From Cardiocondyla obscurior (taxonomy: Eukaryota; Arthropoda; Insecta; Hymenoptera; Formicidae): a DNA stretch of 64,000 nt. The stretch spans positions 5,580,001 to 5,644,000 of the forward strand of contig NC_091875.1 of assembly GCF_019399895.1 (NCBI RefSeq). Reading direction: 5' to 3'. The notes below the pieces were generated by a model. It did no database searches. It was given only the letters and a program-made list of their open reading frames with translations, and had not been told where the DNA came from. The stretch's first letter is position 1. Each line of letters opens with the position of its first letter. The translations under genes and the position numbers were made by a program. This document shows, piece after piece, positions 50,725 through 63,105 of the stretch.

Positions 50725-50763
<39 letters not shown>

Positions 50764-52708
50764 TCTACCTCCTCTACCGCCTCTACCGCCTCCTCTGTCA
50801 CCGCCATACCCGCCTCTTCCACCTCTGAAAAAGAAATATATATTGTTAAATATATCCTGTATAAGATGTTCTATAATAAACTATGAGACACTCCGAGTAC
50901 GCTAATCTTTACGATTTTAAATTAATATTTAATATTATAAGTTTTATAAATATATTGCTGATTGCGCGATAGTACCTGATCGTATGCCGTCTATTACATT
51001 TATTTTGTAAGCGATTTATTGTAACTTGCTTAAATTAAAACATCCACAAAACATAGAAGTAGTTAAAAAAAAATTAATAATAATTTTATATTTTATTTAA
51101 GTTGAACAAAATACATAAAAAAAAATTTATCACAAATGTACTATAATTTGATACTGTTCTACATTATTTTACGATTGTGACATTTAAATCGCAACATTTA
51201 ATAATTATATTTTTCTTCTCTTTACTTTCAGAGTATATGAGTCCCTTAATCTTTTTTTGTTCTTGAAATCTGTAACAATTTGAATAATTGTTTTAATTTG
51301 ATGTGCTTTTAAAGTTAAAATCCTTTTTAGTAATTCCGTCAATCGTTGCTAAGTGAAAAGATAGATTTATCTTATTAATCGTACAAAAATGTATCGCGAG
51401 AGCAGTGCTATTACATGAATTGTTAATGTGTTAACTTACGAGAACGACGGCGGTCCTTGAACTCTATCCTTCTGCCACGGTGGCATCTCCGGAGGCGGTG
51501 GCTCTTGCTCGTACGGTCTACCGCCTCTATCTGGCACTGCCCCAATAATGACACTGTTAATTTTGCTTCGCGTATTCTTGCGAACACTCGCGTTGCTCGT
51601 TTTCTCGATCACCGCTAAATCGTCCCTAGCCGCCAGTAAATCAGCCAATGTCATTTTCGGTTCGCTCTTTAGAGTCTTTCTTCTCTCCTCATATTTAGTA
51701 TTTACTTCAGTCTCCTGCGATTTTATCCTGTCGGACCACTAAAAGTAAAATCGTAGTTTTACACGACACCGATCGTCAAATATACCGACGCGTATAAACG
51801 AAAAAGAACTTGCAAATTATTTATTCTTACCAAAAATGATTGAACTGTAACATCAAGACGTTTGAGCAACATCTCACGACGAATTGTATACTCCTTGTGC
51901 ATTTCTTCCTGCAATTTACCTAATTGCTCCCACTGATTAGCAGAGAGCTCGACATCTATGAGTGGCTTATCTAAGTAATGTGATGGTACAGTCTTTAGAA
52001 CTTCTGACAATTTAGTTTCCAGTCTTGTAAATAAATATTCAGGCGAAATATTGTCCGGTGGTTTCGGAAATTTTAGTATGACCAACATATTCTTCAAATC
52101 TCTCGCGGTCTCACTTTCATCCTATGTGAACATGAAATATATCGTTATATTTTTTAAAACAAAAAAATTAACATAATTAAAATTATTCCGTTTGAAAAAC
52201 ACTTACAATGGTCAATTCCATTTGCTTTTTATCTGTAGGGCACTTTGCCTCCAATAACTTGCAAGCCATAAGCTCTGCTACTAAAAATTCTAATAAGATA
52301 ACTCTTTCAGACTCGGTAGCTAATCTTTCGTTCACATGTCCAGTCATCAGTTTCTCATTCATACAGCCTATTTCCTTAAGAAAGAAGCTTAATTCTAAGA
52401 GGAAGGAACTAGCGTCGTCTGTGCTCGTTGTAGCATGTACAATCTCATCAGTGTCAATGAATGTCGCCAGCTGCTTGGCAAGCCAGCTTACGAGACTAGT
52501 AAACTCCGGCGACTTTGCGCCAAGTTTTAAGGCATCCAATAATTTATTAGTGTCGAGCATCGGTCCCGTGTACCTGCAAGATTAAAAGTGTATTAATAAA
52601 TGCATCGCGTAAAAAGTACATTATTCCGAATATCGAATTCTTTTTCGCTCTAGTGTAATTTCTTACTTACCCAACATCTTCGAGCATCTGCACCAATTTG
52701 TCGCTCAT
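50299..52708 (-). CDS. FAM98: FAM98 family protein with Gly/Arg-rich tail
   Basis: In animals FAM98 proteins bind RNA and (FAM98B) belong to the tRNA-splicing ligase complex with RTCB and DDX1. Exons: 52708-52671, 52573-52207, 52121-51831, 51738-51440, 50824-50299 (506 aa, phases match). The start MSDKLVQMLEDVGYTGPML, then the block SPEFTSLVSWLAKQL, fits the FAM98 N-terminus. Exon 3 is helical, with coiled-coil potential (QWEQLGKLQEEMHKEYTIRR). Exon 4 ends in a proline-rich segment (PPPPEMPPWQKDR). Exon 5 is low complexity: RGG repeats, a run of 13 Gly from a GGC microsatellite, several NQNY repeats, then RGRGRQY and the stop. The intron before exon 5 is about 615 bases. RGG tails usually bind RNA and are arginine-methylated; that is inferred here. 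Confidence 0.92.
50728..50760 (+). repeat. GCC trinucleotide microsatellite inside FAM98 exon 5
   Basis: Eleven perfect GCC units on the plus strand, read as GGC on the coding strand and flanked by GGT codons, so 13 Gly codons in a row. A length-variable site is expected. Confidence 0.9.
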
Positions 52709-53421
52709 GTCGGCTGTGCGCTTTTTCGAGAAGTTACGATTCGGATATCACAGAATGTACACGAGAACGTGTTTGGAAATTAGAATTGCAGATACAAGCT
52801 TTAAATGTTTCACGTCTCAGTTTCTCTCTCGATGAAATTATGTATATTTAGCGGCACAGAACCGGCACGGTTACCTCGACACGGACGAAATACGGCTTGC
52901 ACGAGAAGAAGAGGCAAGTATGTAACAACAGATTCCAAACTACAAGGGTTCGGAGCAGCGAACAAGATGAATTTCTATTGGTGCAACCTTTTAAAGCCTG
53001 ACTACAGTGACAAGTCAAGTGGGAGATAGGGTGACATATGAAACGCGATTAACTACCGCGTCGCGGTCGCCATTTCACCAGGTGGCGTCTCGCGAGCGTC
53101 GTGGGTCGTGCGATCGCAGCGCAGTCGTCCCGTAGGCGTCATCATGGTGCGTGGGTCTCAGCAGTGTTTCTGAGGGGCGAAGCCGCGGGGAGCGAAGTTT
53201 GTTTTGAGCGGACGAACGGACGCGAGGGTGACGTCGCCCATCGGTGGTGTTACGGTGGACTCGCGCGACCGGCACGGGTTCGTTTCACCATGCCGCGGCG
53301 ATGATGCGGCTCGGCGACGGCGAGCGCGGCCGCGCGACCGTTTGATCCGAAGCGACGGACTCTGGTGTGGCGCGCGCTTCCCCTGTGCGTGAGTGCGTGC
53401 GTGTGCGTGCGAAGGCATACA
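52709..53421. promoter_or_regulatory. Divergent promoter region FAM98 / LRIG
   Basis: A 713 bp spacer separates the FAM98 ATG (minus) from the LRIG ATG (plus). It rises to very high GC and CpG from about 53040 rightwards, the side of the LRIG leader. No TATA box was seen for either gene, consistent with housekeeping-type CpG-rich promoters. Start sites are not resolvable by eye. An alternative in-frame LRIG ATG lies at 53365 within this region. Confidence 0.5.
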
Positions 53422-56400
53422 ATGTCGAGGTGCTCCACGGGGCGGCCTCGTCCGGAGCGGAGATGGGACGCCGCGTGCCTGCTGGTCGCGTGGACGCTTG
53501 CGGCGCTGAGCATGTCGGCTACCCAGGCGACGGAACCGAGCGACGACGCGAACCGCTGCCCGGTCGAGTGCTCCTGCCTGGGCAACCTGGTCGCCTGCAG
53601 CGACCTGCAGCTGATCGAGGCGCCCAGCGGCCTCCCGCCTTGGACAGAGACCCTGTGAGTAAACATCGCGACCCGCGGGCGCGTTCCCGGGTCGGAGGCT
53701 AGTCTTATCCGTGGCCCGACGTCTCCGGTTTCCCCTCCGCTAGGAGATCGGATTTCACAAAGGGTGCATCGTGCATTCTTTCACAGAAGCGCGTCTTGTC
53801 GTTCACGGAGCGAAGACACGTAACGCAACGCTTCGGGAACGACGATCTTGCGAATCTCGGGGGGGAAAGATCGTGAAACCTGGCCTGTGTAATACGAGCC
53901 AGCGGCGATAAGATACAAGAGGAATTTATAGCAAAAATATAATAATCGCCGATATGTGTATCTTATGATTGGCTATCGGGAATTTTTTTTACAATTTACT
54001 TCGCTGCCTGCGAGAGTAACCGGAGGACAAGGGATTTTCACGCGGTGAGAGAACTTTGTTTAACGGCGAGACGCGTATTTACGCACCGATTAACAATCCG
54101 CTTGTTTTGCGCTCCGGTTAAAAGTTTACAGGCGATGGTTGTCGGGCCGGCAATTTATTATTTATTGGATAATGACTATTATTACACTATATTGTTTGGA
54201 AGTTAAATTGAGGGGGAGTGTTATTGCTTGTTATGGCTGCATGTGGGCCGCTTGTCCCTTCACTCCGCTAAATGGCCAAATTGATGAGACCGGCTCTACA
54301 GATGTATGTGGCCAGGTTTTCTATAGCCATATAGGGTGCTATGATGACTGATTGTTAAGTCCTCCAATGCTCAGAGTCAAGGATAGCAAGATCTAAGTAG
54401 GAAAGACTCATGCTTATGCTATTTAAGGTATTAAGATGTATAGTTAGTACATTCCAGCTTTTTACAAGGTGCGTTTAAATTAAAAGAGAGAGAAGCACAG
54501 AGAAAGAGTTTTAGAATTATTTTCTCTGCAGGGATTATAATATAATAATTTTTATATTCGTATTGTAACACGTTAAAACACGTAAAAAAAAAAAATACTG
54601 TATCTACGTAGTAAAAAAATTAGGTATGCATTTTTTATTAAGTGTTTTATTTAATTAATATATTTATGAATTTTAATGTGTATCTTTTAGAGAATTGAAG
54701 GACAACAATATTGCAAACTTGGAATTCGATTCGTTGCTTCATTTGACGGAACTAAAAAAATTGTAAGAGCTGCAGCGTTCGTTTTTAATATAAAAAAATT
54801 TAGAAACAATGATATGCATGTTTATCTATTATTATCTATAATTACAGAGATGTAAGTGCTAATAAGCTCGGAGATAATTTTACTATTGCCTTGTCAGACG
54901 TCACACAATTACGCGAACTTAAAGTGAATAAAAATCACTTGACTCAAGTGCCAGACCTTGTATTTGTTAAGAATATTACTCACCTTACATTGTAAGTATT
55001 CGATATATATAAATTAGAAAATGTTTTTGATCGGTATCTAGCAACTTATTAACATTTATTTTTTCCTAGATCCCATAATTCGATTATCGGTATAAATGGG
55101 ACTGCATTATTTAGCTTGCAACAGCTTCAATATTTGGATCTCAGTGCAAATAAAATAAGTGTTCTTCAAAGGGGCTCTTTTCTCGCTCCTAATCGACTCA
55201 CACATTTGTATGTATTTCGGCTTTACAAATTTATTACATATTAATTTCGTCGTCTTTAATAATTTTGAATTTAAAGGAATTTAAATGCAAATCATATGAG
55301 AATCATCGAAAATGGAAGCTTGGATAATCTGACTTTATTAGAGGAACTGCGCCTAAATAAAAATAATTTGACACAGCTAAAAGATCTTTTCATGAATCTG
55401 GGAAAATTGCGAATACTGTAAGTGCACATTGTATATTTTTAATAGAATTATAAAAAGAAAGAGTCGCTACAATTACGATTGCGATGTAATTTATGCAAAC
55501 GTTACGTTGAGAAAACAATTTCTTTAATCTTTAATGTTATCTAAAATGCATATAATGTTATAGGGAAGTGAATAGAAACAATTTGCAACAAATACATGGA
55601 TTAAGCCTGAAAAGTTTGAAAAGCCTAAAGGAGTTGTATTTAAAAAGAAATAGAATTGATACATTGGACGACGGAGCCTTCTGGCCTCTTAAGAGTTTAG
55701 AGTTGCTACAGCTCGATTTTAATATGTTAACTACTATTAAAAAAGGTGGCTTGTTTGGTTTAGAGCATTTGCAGAAGCTGACGTTGTCGCACAATCGGAT
55801 CTCAACTATCGAACCTCAAGCATGGGATATATGCAGAGAAATAGTAGAGCTGTTAGTAATATTTTCATAATTGAGATAATTCATTATCTCTGCGTTGTGC
55901 AAATATTATAATTAAATAATTCATTTGATTATAAAACTTTCATTTTTATTTCAGAGACTTATCGCATAATGAATTGACCTCTATAGAACGGGGTTCATTC
56001 GAATATCTAACGAAACTCGAAAAGCTTAAACTGGATCACAATCAAATAGCATATGTCTCGGACGGAGCATTCAATTTCACGACAAATCTTCGTATTCTGT
56101 ATGTTTAATACAATATCAATTATATATTCTTAAATATTTTTATATATTACGGTGTTATAAATACTGCTTTGCTTTAAAGGGAACTCAATTCGAACAAGAT
56201 ATCGTATATGGTAGAAGATATCAGCGGTGCGTTCTCTCCGCTCGGTCAGTTGTGGAAATTGGGCTTAGCGCACAATAAAATAAAATCTATAAATCAAAAT
56301 GCTTTTATTGGCCTGAGTCGCGTTGTCGAATTGGATTTAATTGGAAACAATGTTACGTCCATCCAAGAAAACGCGTTTATTTCCATGTCTAGTCTGAGCA

Positions 56401-58405
56401 AACTTAAAATGAACACCGGTAAGTTTCACGTTTAAAAAATATTTGAAAAAAAATTACTCTCTTAATGTTATCTTTCTTATTTATATTATAGGAGCTTTGG
56501 TTTGCGACTGTGGGCTTCAATGGCTGAGCATGTGGTTACGAGAACATCCCTACAGCGAAGCTGAATTGCATTGCGGTTATCCGCATTGGTTACAGGGCAT
56601 GTCACTGGCTCAATTACATCATGCGAATTTTACTTGTGGTAAATTATTATAGCAAAGATTTTACATATTTAAACATTTTGCATATTTTGTACGTTATTTC
56701 TATAATTTTACGCTTTTAATAAAACCTTTAATTTTTATTTTAATAATTGTTTATAGATGAGTATCCAAAACCACGAATCATCGAAGAACCTTTGAGCCAA
56801 ATGAGTACCAAAGGTAAAGATGTGAAACTGGTTTGTCGCGCAACTAGCACCGCTGACACACCGCTTCATTTTACTTGGAAGCATGACAACGTAGAGCTGA
56901 ATGACGCGAATCTGCAAACTAATCTCAACACCTCTGAGAGCGGAATAACTGAAGCAACATCTACATTATATCTTATTAATGTGACTTATGCCAATGCGGG
57001 AAAATATCAATGTATGGTAACGAACACCTATGGAACTACATACTCGTCTAAAGCACGGCTAAGTGTATTAGGTAAATTAAATATATACATTCCAATTTAT
57101 ATTGTTGAAATTAAAAATTCATTAATTAATTTCGTACGTTTTTCTGTGCAGTTTATCCATCGTTCTCTAAAATTCCGCACGATATACGAGTGAACGCTGG
57201 GAGCACTGCTCGTTTAGAATGTTCCGCTGCAGGACAGCCTACTCCGCAGATAGCTTGGCAGAAGGATGGTGGCAATGATTTTCCAGCTGCCAGGGAAAGA
57301 CGAATGCACATGATGCCGACAGACGATGTATTGTTCATAATTAACGTGAAAATGGCTGATAGCGGAATTTATTCGTGCATCGCGCAAAATACAGCTGGTC
57401 TTATCATTGCAAACGCTACCCTTACTATATTAGGTAATAATAAATATTCTATTATTTATTGAAAGTTTTAAATGCAAAGATTATTCTTATATTTGTGGTT
57501 TTTTTTCTCTTTCTTTTTTCAGAAACACCATCTTTTGTAAAACCGATGGAGAATAAAGAAATAACAGTAGGTGGCTCGATCGTGCTGGAATGCATGGCTA
57601 GTGGCTCTCCACGTCCAAAATTATTATGGCGAAAGAACGGTAGTCCGCTGCAAGCAACGGAGCGTCATTTCTTTACCGCGGAAGATCAACTTTTGATCAT
57701 TGTTAACACAATTGCCAGTGACGAGGGTAGTTACGAATGCGAAATGAGTAATTCTCTAGGCAGCGTCGTCGGCGCGTCGCATCTCACAGTCAAACCGGGT
57801 AATTTTAATTATTAATAATCGAAGGATTTTTTACGAAAGGTTTTTTCTTGTCTAACATTTTTTAATTTGTTACACAGCCCCAGTTTCTACGCTAAACGAA
57901 TCTGAGATTCTGGGCTTGGTAGTAATCGCCATAGTATGTTGTGCTGTCATTACTTCTGTAGTTTGGGTGCTCGTAATTTATAAAACCAGACGTCAATTGA
58001 ATCCCACGCAAAATACTACTACTGCACAACCAGCGACGACTGTCATTCTTACTGTACCGGAGGTACAAACGCAGCAGTACCTGGATACGAGTTCCCAGCA
58101 TAGCAAAGACAGTGGGACTGGAGACAGCACTAATCCTAGTAACGATCAACTACAACTGTGCTTACCAGGTAAATCAATTTTACATTGTAAAAGTCTATAA
58201 AAATTTAATTTTTCTGCTTTTAAAATCGATGCGTTTTAATATTATCATTGTCAGTAACGTTATATTTTTTTGTTTATCAGAAGAAGTTATAGCAACTTCT
58301 GCCAATAATGAAGAAGAAATGGGAACTATAAATGTCAACGATCCTCTCTTACGTTATACGAATCACGAACGACATGCAAGTGAAAATGCTGACAGCGCGG
58401 TTTGA
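53422..58405 (+). CDS. lbk: LRIG / lambik: leucine-rich repeat and Ig-domain membrane protein
   Basis: Single-pass cell-surface protein; vertebrate LRIGs tune growth-factor receptor and BMP signalling. Exons: 53422-53654, 54691-54762, 54848-54991, 55070-55207, 55277-55417, 55564-55851, 55955-56098, 56180-56418, 56492-56638, 56757-57071, 57152-57433, 57523-57798, 57878-58168, 58281-58405 (944 aa). Exon 1: signal segment [18 protein letters not shown], then an LRR N-cap ([19 protein letters not shown]). Exons 2-8: about 15-16 LRRs of about 24 residues, all split in phase 2 within the repeat Leu codon. Exon 9: LRR C-cap ([12 protein letters not shown]). Exons 10-12: one Ig domain each, phase 1 borders. 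Exon 13: TM about 817-841, then a cytosolic tail. The tail is shorter than in vertebrate LRIGs. The start 53422 was chosen for a normal signal peptide; upstream in-frame ATG 53365 would add 19 residues. Intron 1 holds an LTR remnant. Confidence 0.93.
54219..54570 (+). mobile_element. Probable copia-type LTR remnant in LRIG intron 1
   Basis: The block starts TGTTATTGC and ends TTGTAACA, giving the TGTTA/TAACA inverted ends of copia-type LTRs (352 bp). It is directly preceded by a purine-rich GAGGGGGAG, as the polypurine tract precedes a 3' LTR. An open frame (from at least 54139) runs through that tract with [10 protein letters not shown], like the 3' ends of copia pol frames. No 5' LTR or full pol frame is present, so this is at best a truncated fragment. 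Without a target-site duplication or family match it remains probable only. Confidence 0.45.
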
Positions 58406-61400
58406 AAGGAAACTGCGAATTAATGCATGAGGAAACGGAGCTGATGTTGAAGCTGACGCGTGAGGCGTTTTCGTGGTGTGAGTATTCGTGGTCGCGACTT
58501 ATCTTTAAATCAGGATATAAATGTTCTACAAGTCGTGTACGTTAACAAGTTGTAGTATTACGGAGAGTAAGGGCTTATAAGTCCCACTGTCTGAAAAGTG
58601 ACCTATAGTAAATGTCGATCTACACGACAGTTCGATGCACAACGGAGTATTCGTTACTTTTGCATAAGAATGAATTAACCACGGTGGTAAGAATATCAGA
58701 AAAGTGCGTAAACTACTCGAGGACAAGGGGCGTGAAGCTAGAATGGTGAAGGAAAATCGTTCGGCGGCTATCTTGGTCGATCATAAATATATGTAGCAAG
58801 TCCGTTATATTAACCGCAGTGACGTTACGTTAGCCACCATTCGTCATATATGCCAATCGTTGCAATCTGATGGTTTATTTTCATGAATGTAAGACTTTAT
58901 TCCTCTTACCTTTTCGGCTTCATCTCCGCAACGCTACGTTCCTTCCTGATATTCTTACCCCCATGGAATCAGTGAGTCACGGCATAAGTACAACATAAGA
59001 AACAATAGTAAAACATTTATAGATCATTGTCATTGTATTTATTATACGCGATTTTTGGTAAATCGATATAGGAAACGTCAGACAACGTAACGTGTAAATA
59101 GCTAAACTAAGATCCTATTGTAAAATTAGTATTATTACAACGTGTGCCGCTTACTCGGCATTTTTTGGGAAATGCTCGTACATTTCTATTGATACAAGTA
59201 AATACTAAAATAAGTTTTTCTTTAATACAGTTTTTAAAGAAAAGAAAGAACAGTTTATTCTGTCAGAGACACGATAAAACTATACTGTAGATTTGTACTT
59301 TACATTTCAGACGTGCAATTGATTGTAATTTTACTCGTAATTGGATATCGGTATATTTAAACAGAAGTTTTATTGTGCTACTACCTTGAGAAGTTGTCAT
59401 TCATTTCCGTATCAGAAAATCGCTTGCGTCATTAAACATGCTGAAACACGCGATCGCATAGCGTGTATTCGATAATAAACATTTACTCGACATCGTACCA
59501 GCATTTCCTGAATGCAAGCCATTGCGTCGCGCGCGATGATATTGCTAACCTTTAATAGCCACATATATTAGACCAGCCTTTGTGATAGATATTTATTCTA
59601 GGATTATTGCGTAGGCGGCTATTTATGGATTTAGGAAGGGAATATATGAGAATAGAAATATGCCATTTTATTCTAAAAAAAAAAGAAAAAAAAGTGCAGT
59701 TAATAACTGGTGGATGTATATTTATGCACCAAAGCGTTGATTTTTTTAGGTACTTTGTTTTTCCTTTTTACTTCGCAGTCGCATGCGACGCCAACCGCTG
59801 AATTAATATTCTGAATTAATTTAATTCGTTAACTTGATCAAAATGTTGCTCACTACTAATAGTTACATTGTGTTCCAGATATGTAGGATCTTTAGCTTTT
59901 GTAGGCATTTTCGTTAGTATTAATATCAACTAAGTTGAAACGCATACAATATGAGACTTTATCTTTAATAATCTTCCACATATTATTACGTAGCTTACAT
60001 TGTTTTCAGGGTTTTCAGAGTAGTGTATGTTAGGGTCTCGAGATTTTATAAAAATATAATACGATGTGCAAGATGTAAAAACTTATTTCTACAAAATTAC
60101 TTTTCCGTGATTTCTGTACTCGTGCATTGACGTTTGTATGATTGCGAAACTGGAAACGAAAGCCTTTATGTCAGTGTAAAAAATTTTTTATTGCCTTTAT
60201 TGCAATGTTTTATTTTCGTTACTCAGTCTGAAATATTTAAATATATTGATGCGTCGTTATAAATTAAAATTACGTAGTATATTTAATATTAATAGCTTTC
60301 TCGTAGTGTACTCTTGTGACAAGTTTTACTTATAATATTTCGATCAGTTCGATATGTATGTTCTATGTAACTTTTATAAGTAAGAACATTTTTGGAAGTG
60401 CTTTTCTATAAAAAAAAAAAGAAAAAAAAAAGTGAAGAATAGAGAGAGAGAATGATATTTAATAGACAGATAAAATTTTAACGCGACAATGCGTGAGTGA
60501 TTATTATGAAAGTAAAAATTGAAACTATTGCCTTTGCAGCACTAGGCAGATATTATTTGGAGAAAATTTTTGCGACATATATAATTCATATATTTTTCTA
60601 AGATCTATATATTGCAAAAGAATTCAAATTAAATTCGCACAAGACGAAGAGCCAGTACTATTGCTACTTAATCGATCGCGAACTCACGCGATACCTTCCA
60701 CAAATTATTTACTCCTTATTTACGCAAGTGTTCGAGTATGATGCGCAGAGTATGACGTGCTCACAAGTAAAATTCAAGTATTGTATAAAGTAAAAAAAAA
60801 AAAAAATAGTCTGTAATATTCCACTTATTTGTGTAACTCGTAATTGTATATGTTTAAACGGTATGCGAGAGCAGTTTCGAGTAGACCGAGAATATGTTTC
60901 ATTAATGTAGTCTGTGTAGAGTTTTTTTTTTTTTTTCTTACTGGTATAACGAGTATTAAATTATATAGTCAATAAAAAGAGAGAAAGATGCTCTATTGCA
61001 ATGTAATTTTTTGGCTTTCGCCCGTGTGATACACCAAATAAGGCATCTGTTTCTCATTTCAGTATTTTCCTTGTTATATAGTATTGTGTACAAATACAAA
61101 TAATCATCTACAATATGTTTTGTGCGTTATTACTTATCCTGCAATATTAAAGCCTTCACGTCACTTACCTTACGACAAATTATTCTTCAAAACTATTAAT
61201 GGAATAAGACGAAAGAGAACGCAGAAACTTATGTCGGCATTTGATTTAACTTTATAATTTCACTAGGAAAGCTAACATTAATAAAGGCACCAAACGAATA
61301 TATATATATACATATATACACACACGTATTTGTTAGCGAAGATTCTATTGGATAGAAAGTTTTATCTTTGAAATAATGATAAAAAAATACAGACTACAAA

Positions 61401-62966
61401 GTGTAGCAAAAATGTACCTACTTATCTCCAAGTATCACAATTATTCAAGTGTATGTACATACATATATATACATATATAATACATATATTCTACAACCCT
61501 TTTCAATTTTGATATTTGTTGATCGTTTATATTAAACGCACGGTTAAAATTCGCATTCCCTTCAGGTCATAATTGTTGAGTTTAATAATTTATTTTTATA
61601 ACGTGCACGGGATTAACTGAGTGTTAAAACATTAGAAAAGAATATGTTAGAATTATTTTCTCAGTATAAAAAAATTTAATTTGACAGAATTAATTTTTTT
61701 ATATCGCGAGAACAAATTAATTTTTTTTTTTTTTTAAGCAATTCTCTTGAAAATTGTTATGTAAATCTGTGAAAAATAATCATATAATTTTATGATCGTA
61801 AAATTATATAATTTTATTTGTATCTTTCACGCAATTTATATCACATGTTTTCAATAGAAATTTAATTAACTTTTTTCTTGCATACCTTCTGCTAATGTTA
61901 CTACCGTTAATGATTATCTGTTAATTAAACAACATTTGCGTCATCGTTTAATGCCGAGTCGCATATGAATAACCATAAATCTAGATAAAAAAGATTCGAC
62001 AATCAAGAAAAGAATCCAACTCGCTATTTGCGTTTACATTTCTTATGTGATGCAAATTTTACCGCACGGTATACACGTACTTACATGCATTGAAATATGG
62101 GAACGCTTGCTTTGAGGTAGCATATCTCTAATACGAAATATATCGTTTATTTGCAATTCGATCCTCGTTATAACAAACACTGAACGCGCGATTCAGAAAA
62201 TTACCATCGTTACATACAAGTTTAACAAATCGAGCTTTCCGCCTACATCTAATTAATTTTCGCGTAAAACTTTATTATCAATCGCGTCCTCGTGGTATCA
62301 TGTTTCAATTTTAATGCGAACGATAGGATAACAGTGCAAGAACTGTCGTCAAATTTAGTATCTCGGATATTCTTGCTTGGACGAGGCCGTAAGAATTTCT
62401 GGGACAAAAGCTCTTTCTCTTTGCATGCGAGAAGAGATAAATTCGTCGTAATCACAAATTGGCAATTTAAAATATGCATTCCGTTGCATCAAATAACTTT
62501 GCTCAAACTACGTAAATACATCACGATAAATTTTTCATACAATTGCAATTCAACATCACACGTTCGAGTCCGTAATATTCTTTTAACATTGTATAACTTG
62601 TATATACAAATCGATTAAGACCGAGTAGTAAAACAATTTGATGCAAAAGATTGCACGATTAGAATCCTAAGTGTTCTAATGATATAGATATATCTGAAAA
62701 AAGATAGAAAGGAACTATTTACAGAGCGTACTTATGCTGAAAACGTTTCACCGATGTTTCACGGTGATATATAATCTCCCTCTAGTTATCTCTTTCTCAT
62801 TGTCATTGCTATTTAAACGAAGATACATTCGAGATTAACATATTGAAGATATCGAACATTAGTTTATTTATACATATAAATACATACTAATAATACTAAA
62901 TTAAAATTTAGACTCTGCGGCTAAGCGGTTTAGAATATTTTCGGTTTATTTATTACATAATATTAT
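58406..62966. other. LRIG 3' UTR and AT-rich intergenic DNA
   Basis: No coding frame with recognisable content. The LRIG 3' UTR probably extends far into it. There are A-rich runs near 60411-60431 and 60792-60806, T-rich runs near 60920-60936, and TATATACA-type simple repeats near 61299-61325 and 61461-61490. Plus and minus frames at 62249-62618 look accidental. Confidence 0.5.
60971..60976 (+). terminator. Candidate distal poly(A) signal of LRIG
   Basis: AATAAA about 2.6 kb after the stop, followed within 30 bases by a GT/T-rich stretch. A long 3' UTR would be needed; use is inferred. Confidence 0.3.
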
Positions 62967-63105
62967 TCACTCTAGATTTGTCGATTTGTTGTATTTCTTG
63001 GCACTATGCACTGCGAGATCCATATACGTATTGCGGTCGCGATAGTCTAAAAATAAGCAGACAGCAACAAGAGCAAGGATCGTAGCAAGCACGGCGCCAA
63101 ATGCT
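62967..63105 (-). CDS. Possible last exon of an unrecognised one-pass membrane protein
   Basis: On the minus strand an open frame codes for a hydrophobic stretch (AFGAVLATILALVAVCLFL), then DYRDRNTY and a short basic tail KKYNKSTNLE before TGA at 62969-62967. That reads like a C-terminal membrane anchor with a cytosolic tail. A possible acceptor (AAATAG) precedes 63105, but its pyrimidine tract is weak. Two overlapping AATAAA signals on the minus strand lie only 13-25 bases after the stop (plus strand 62945-62954). No partner exon was found up to base 64000, so the rest of the gene would lie further right. I do not recognise the family. A 46-codon frame can be open by chance, hence the low confidence. 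Confidence 0.35.
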
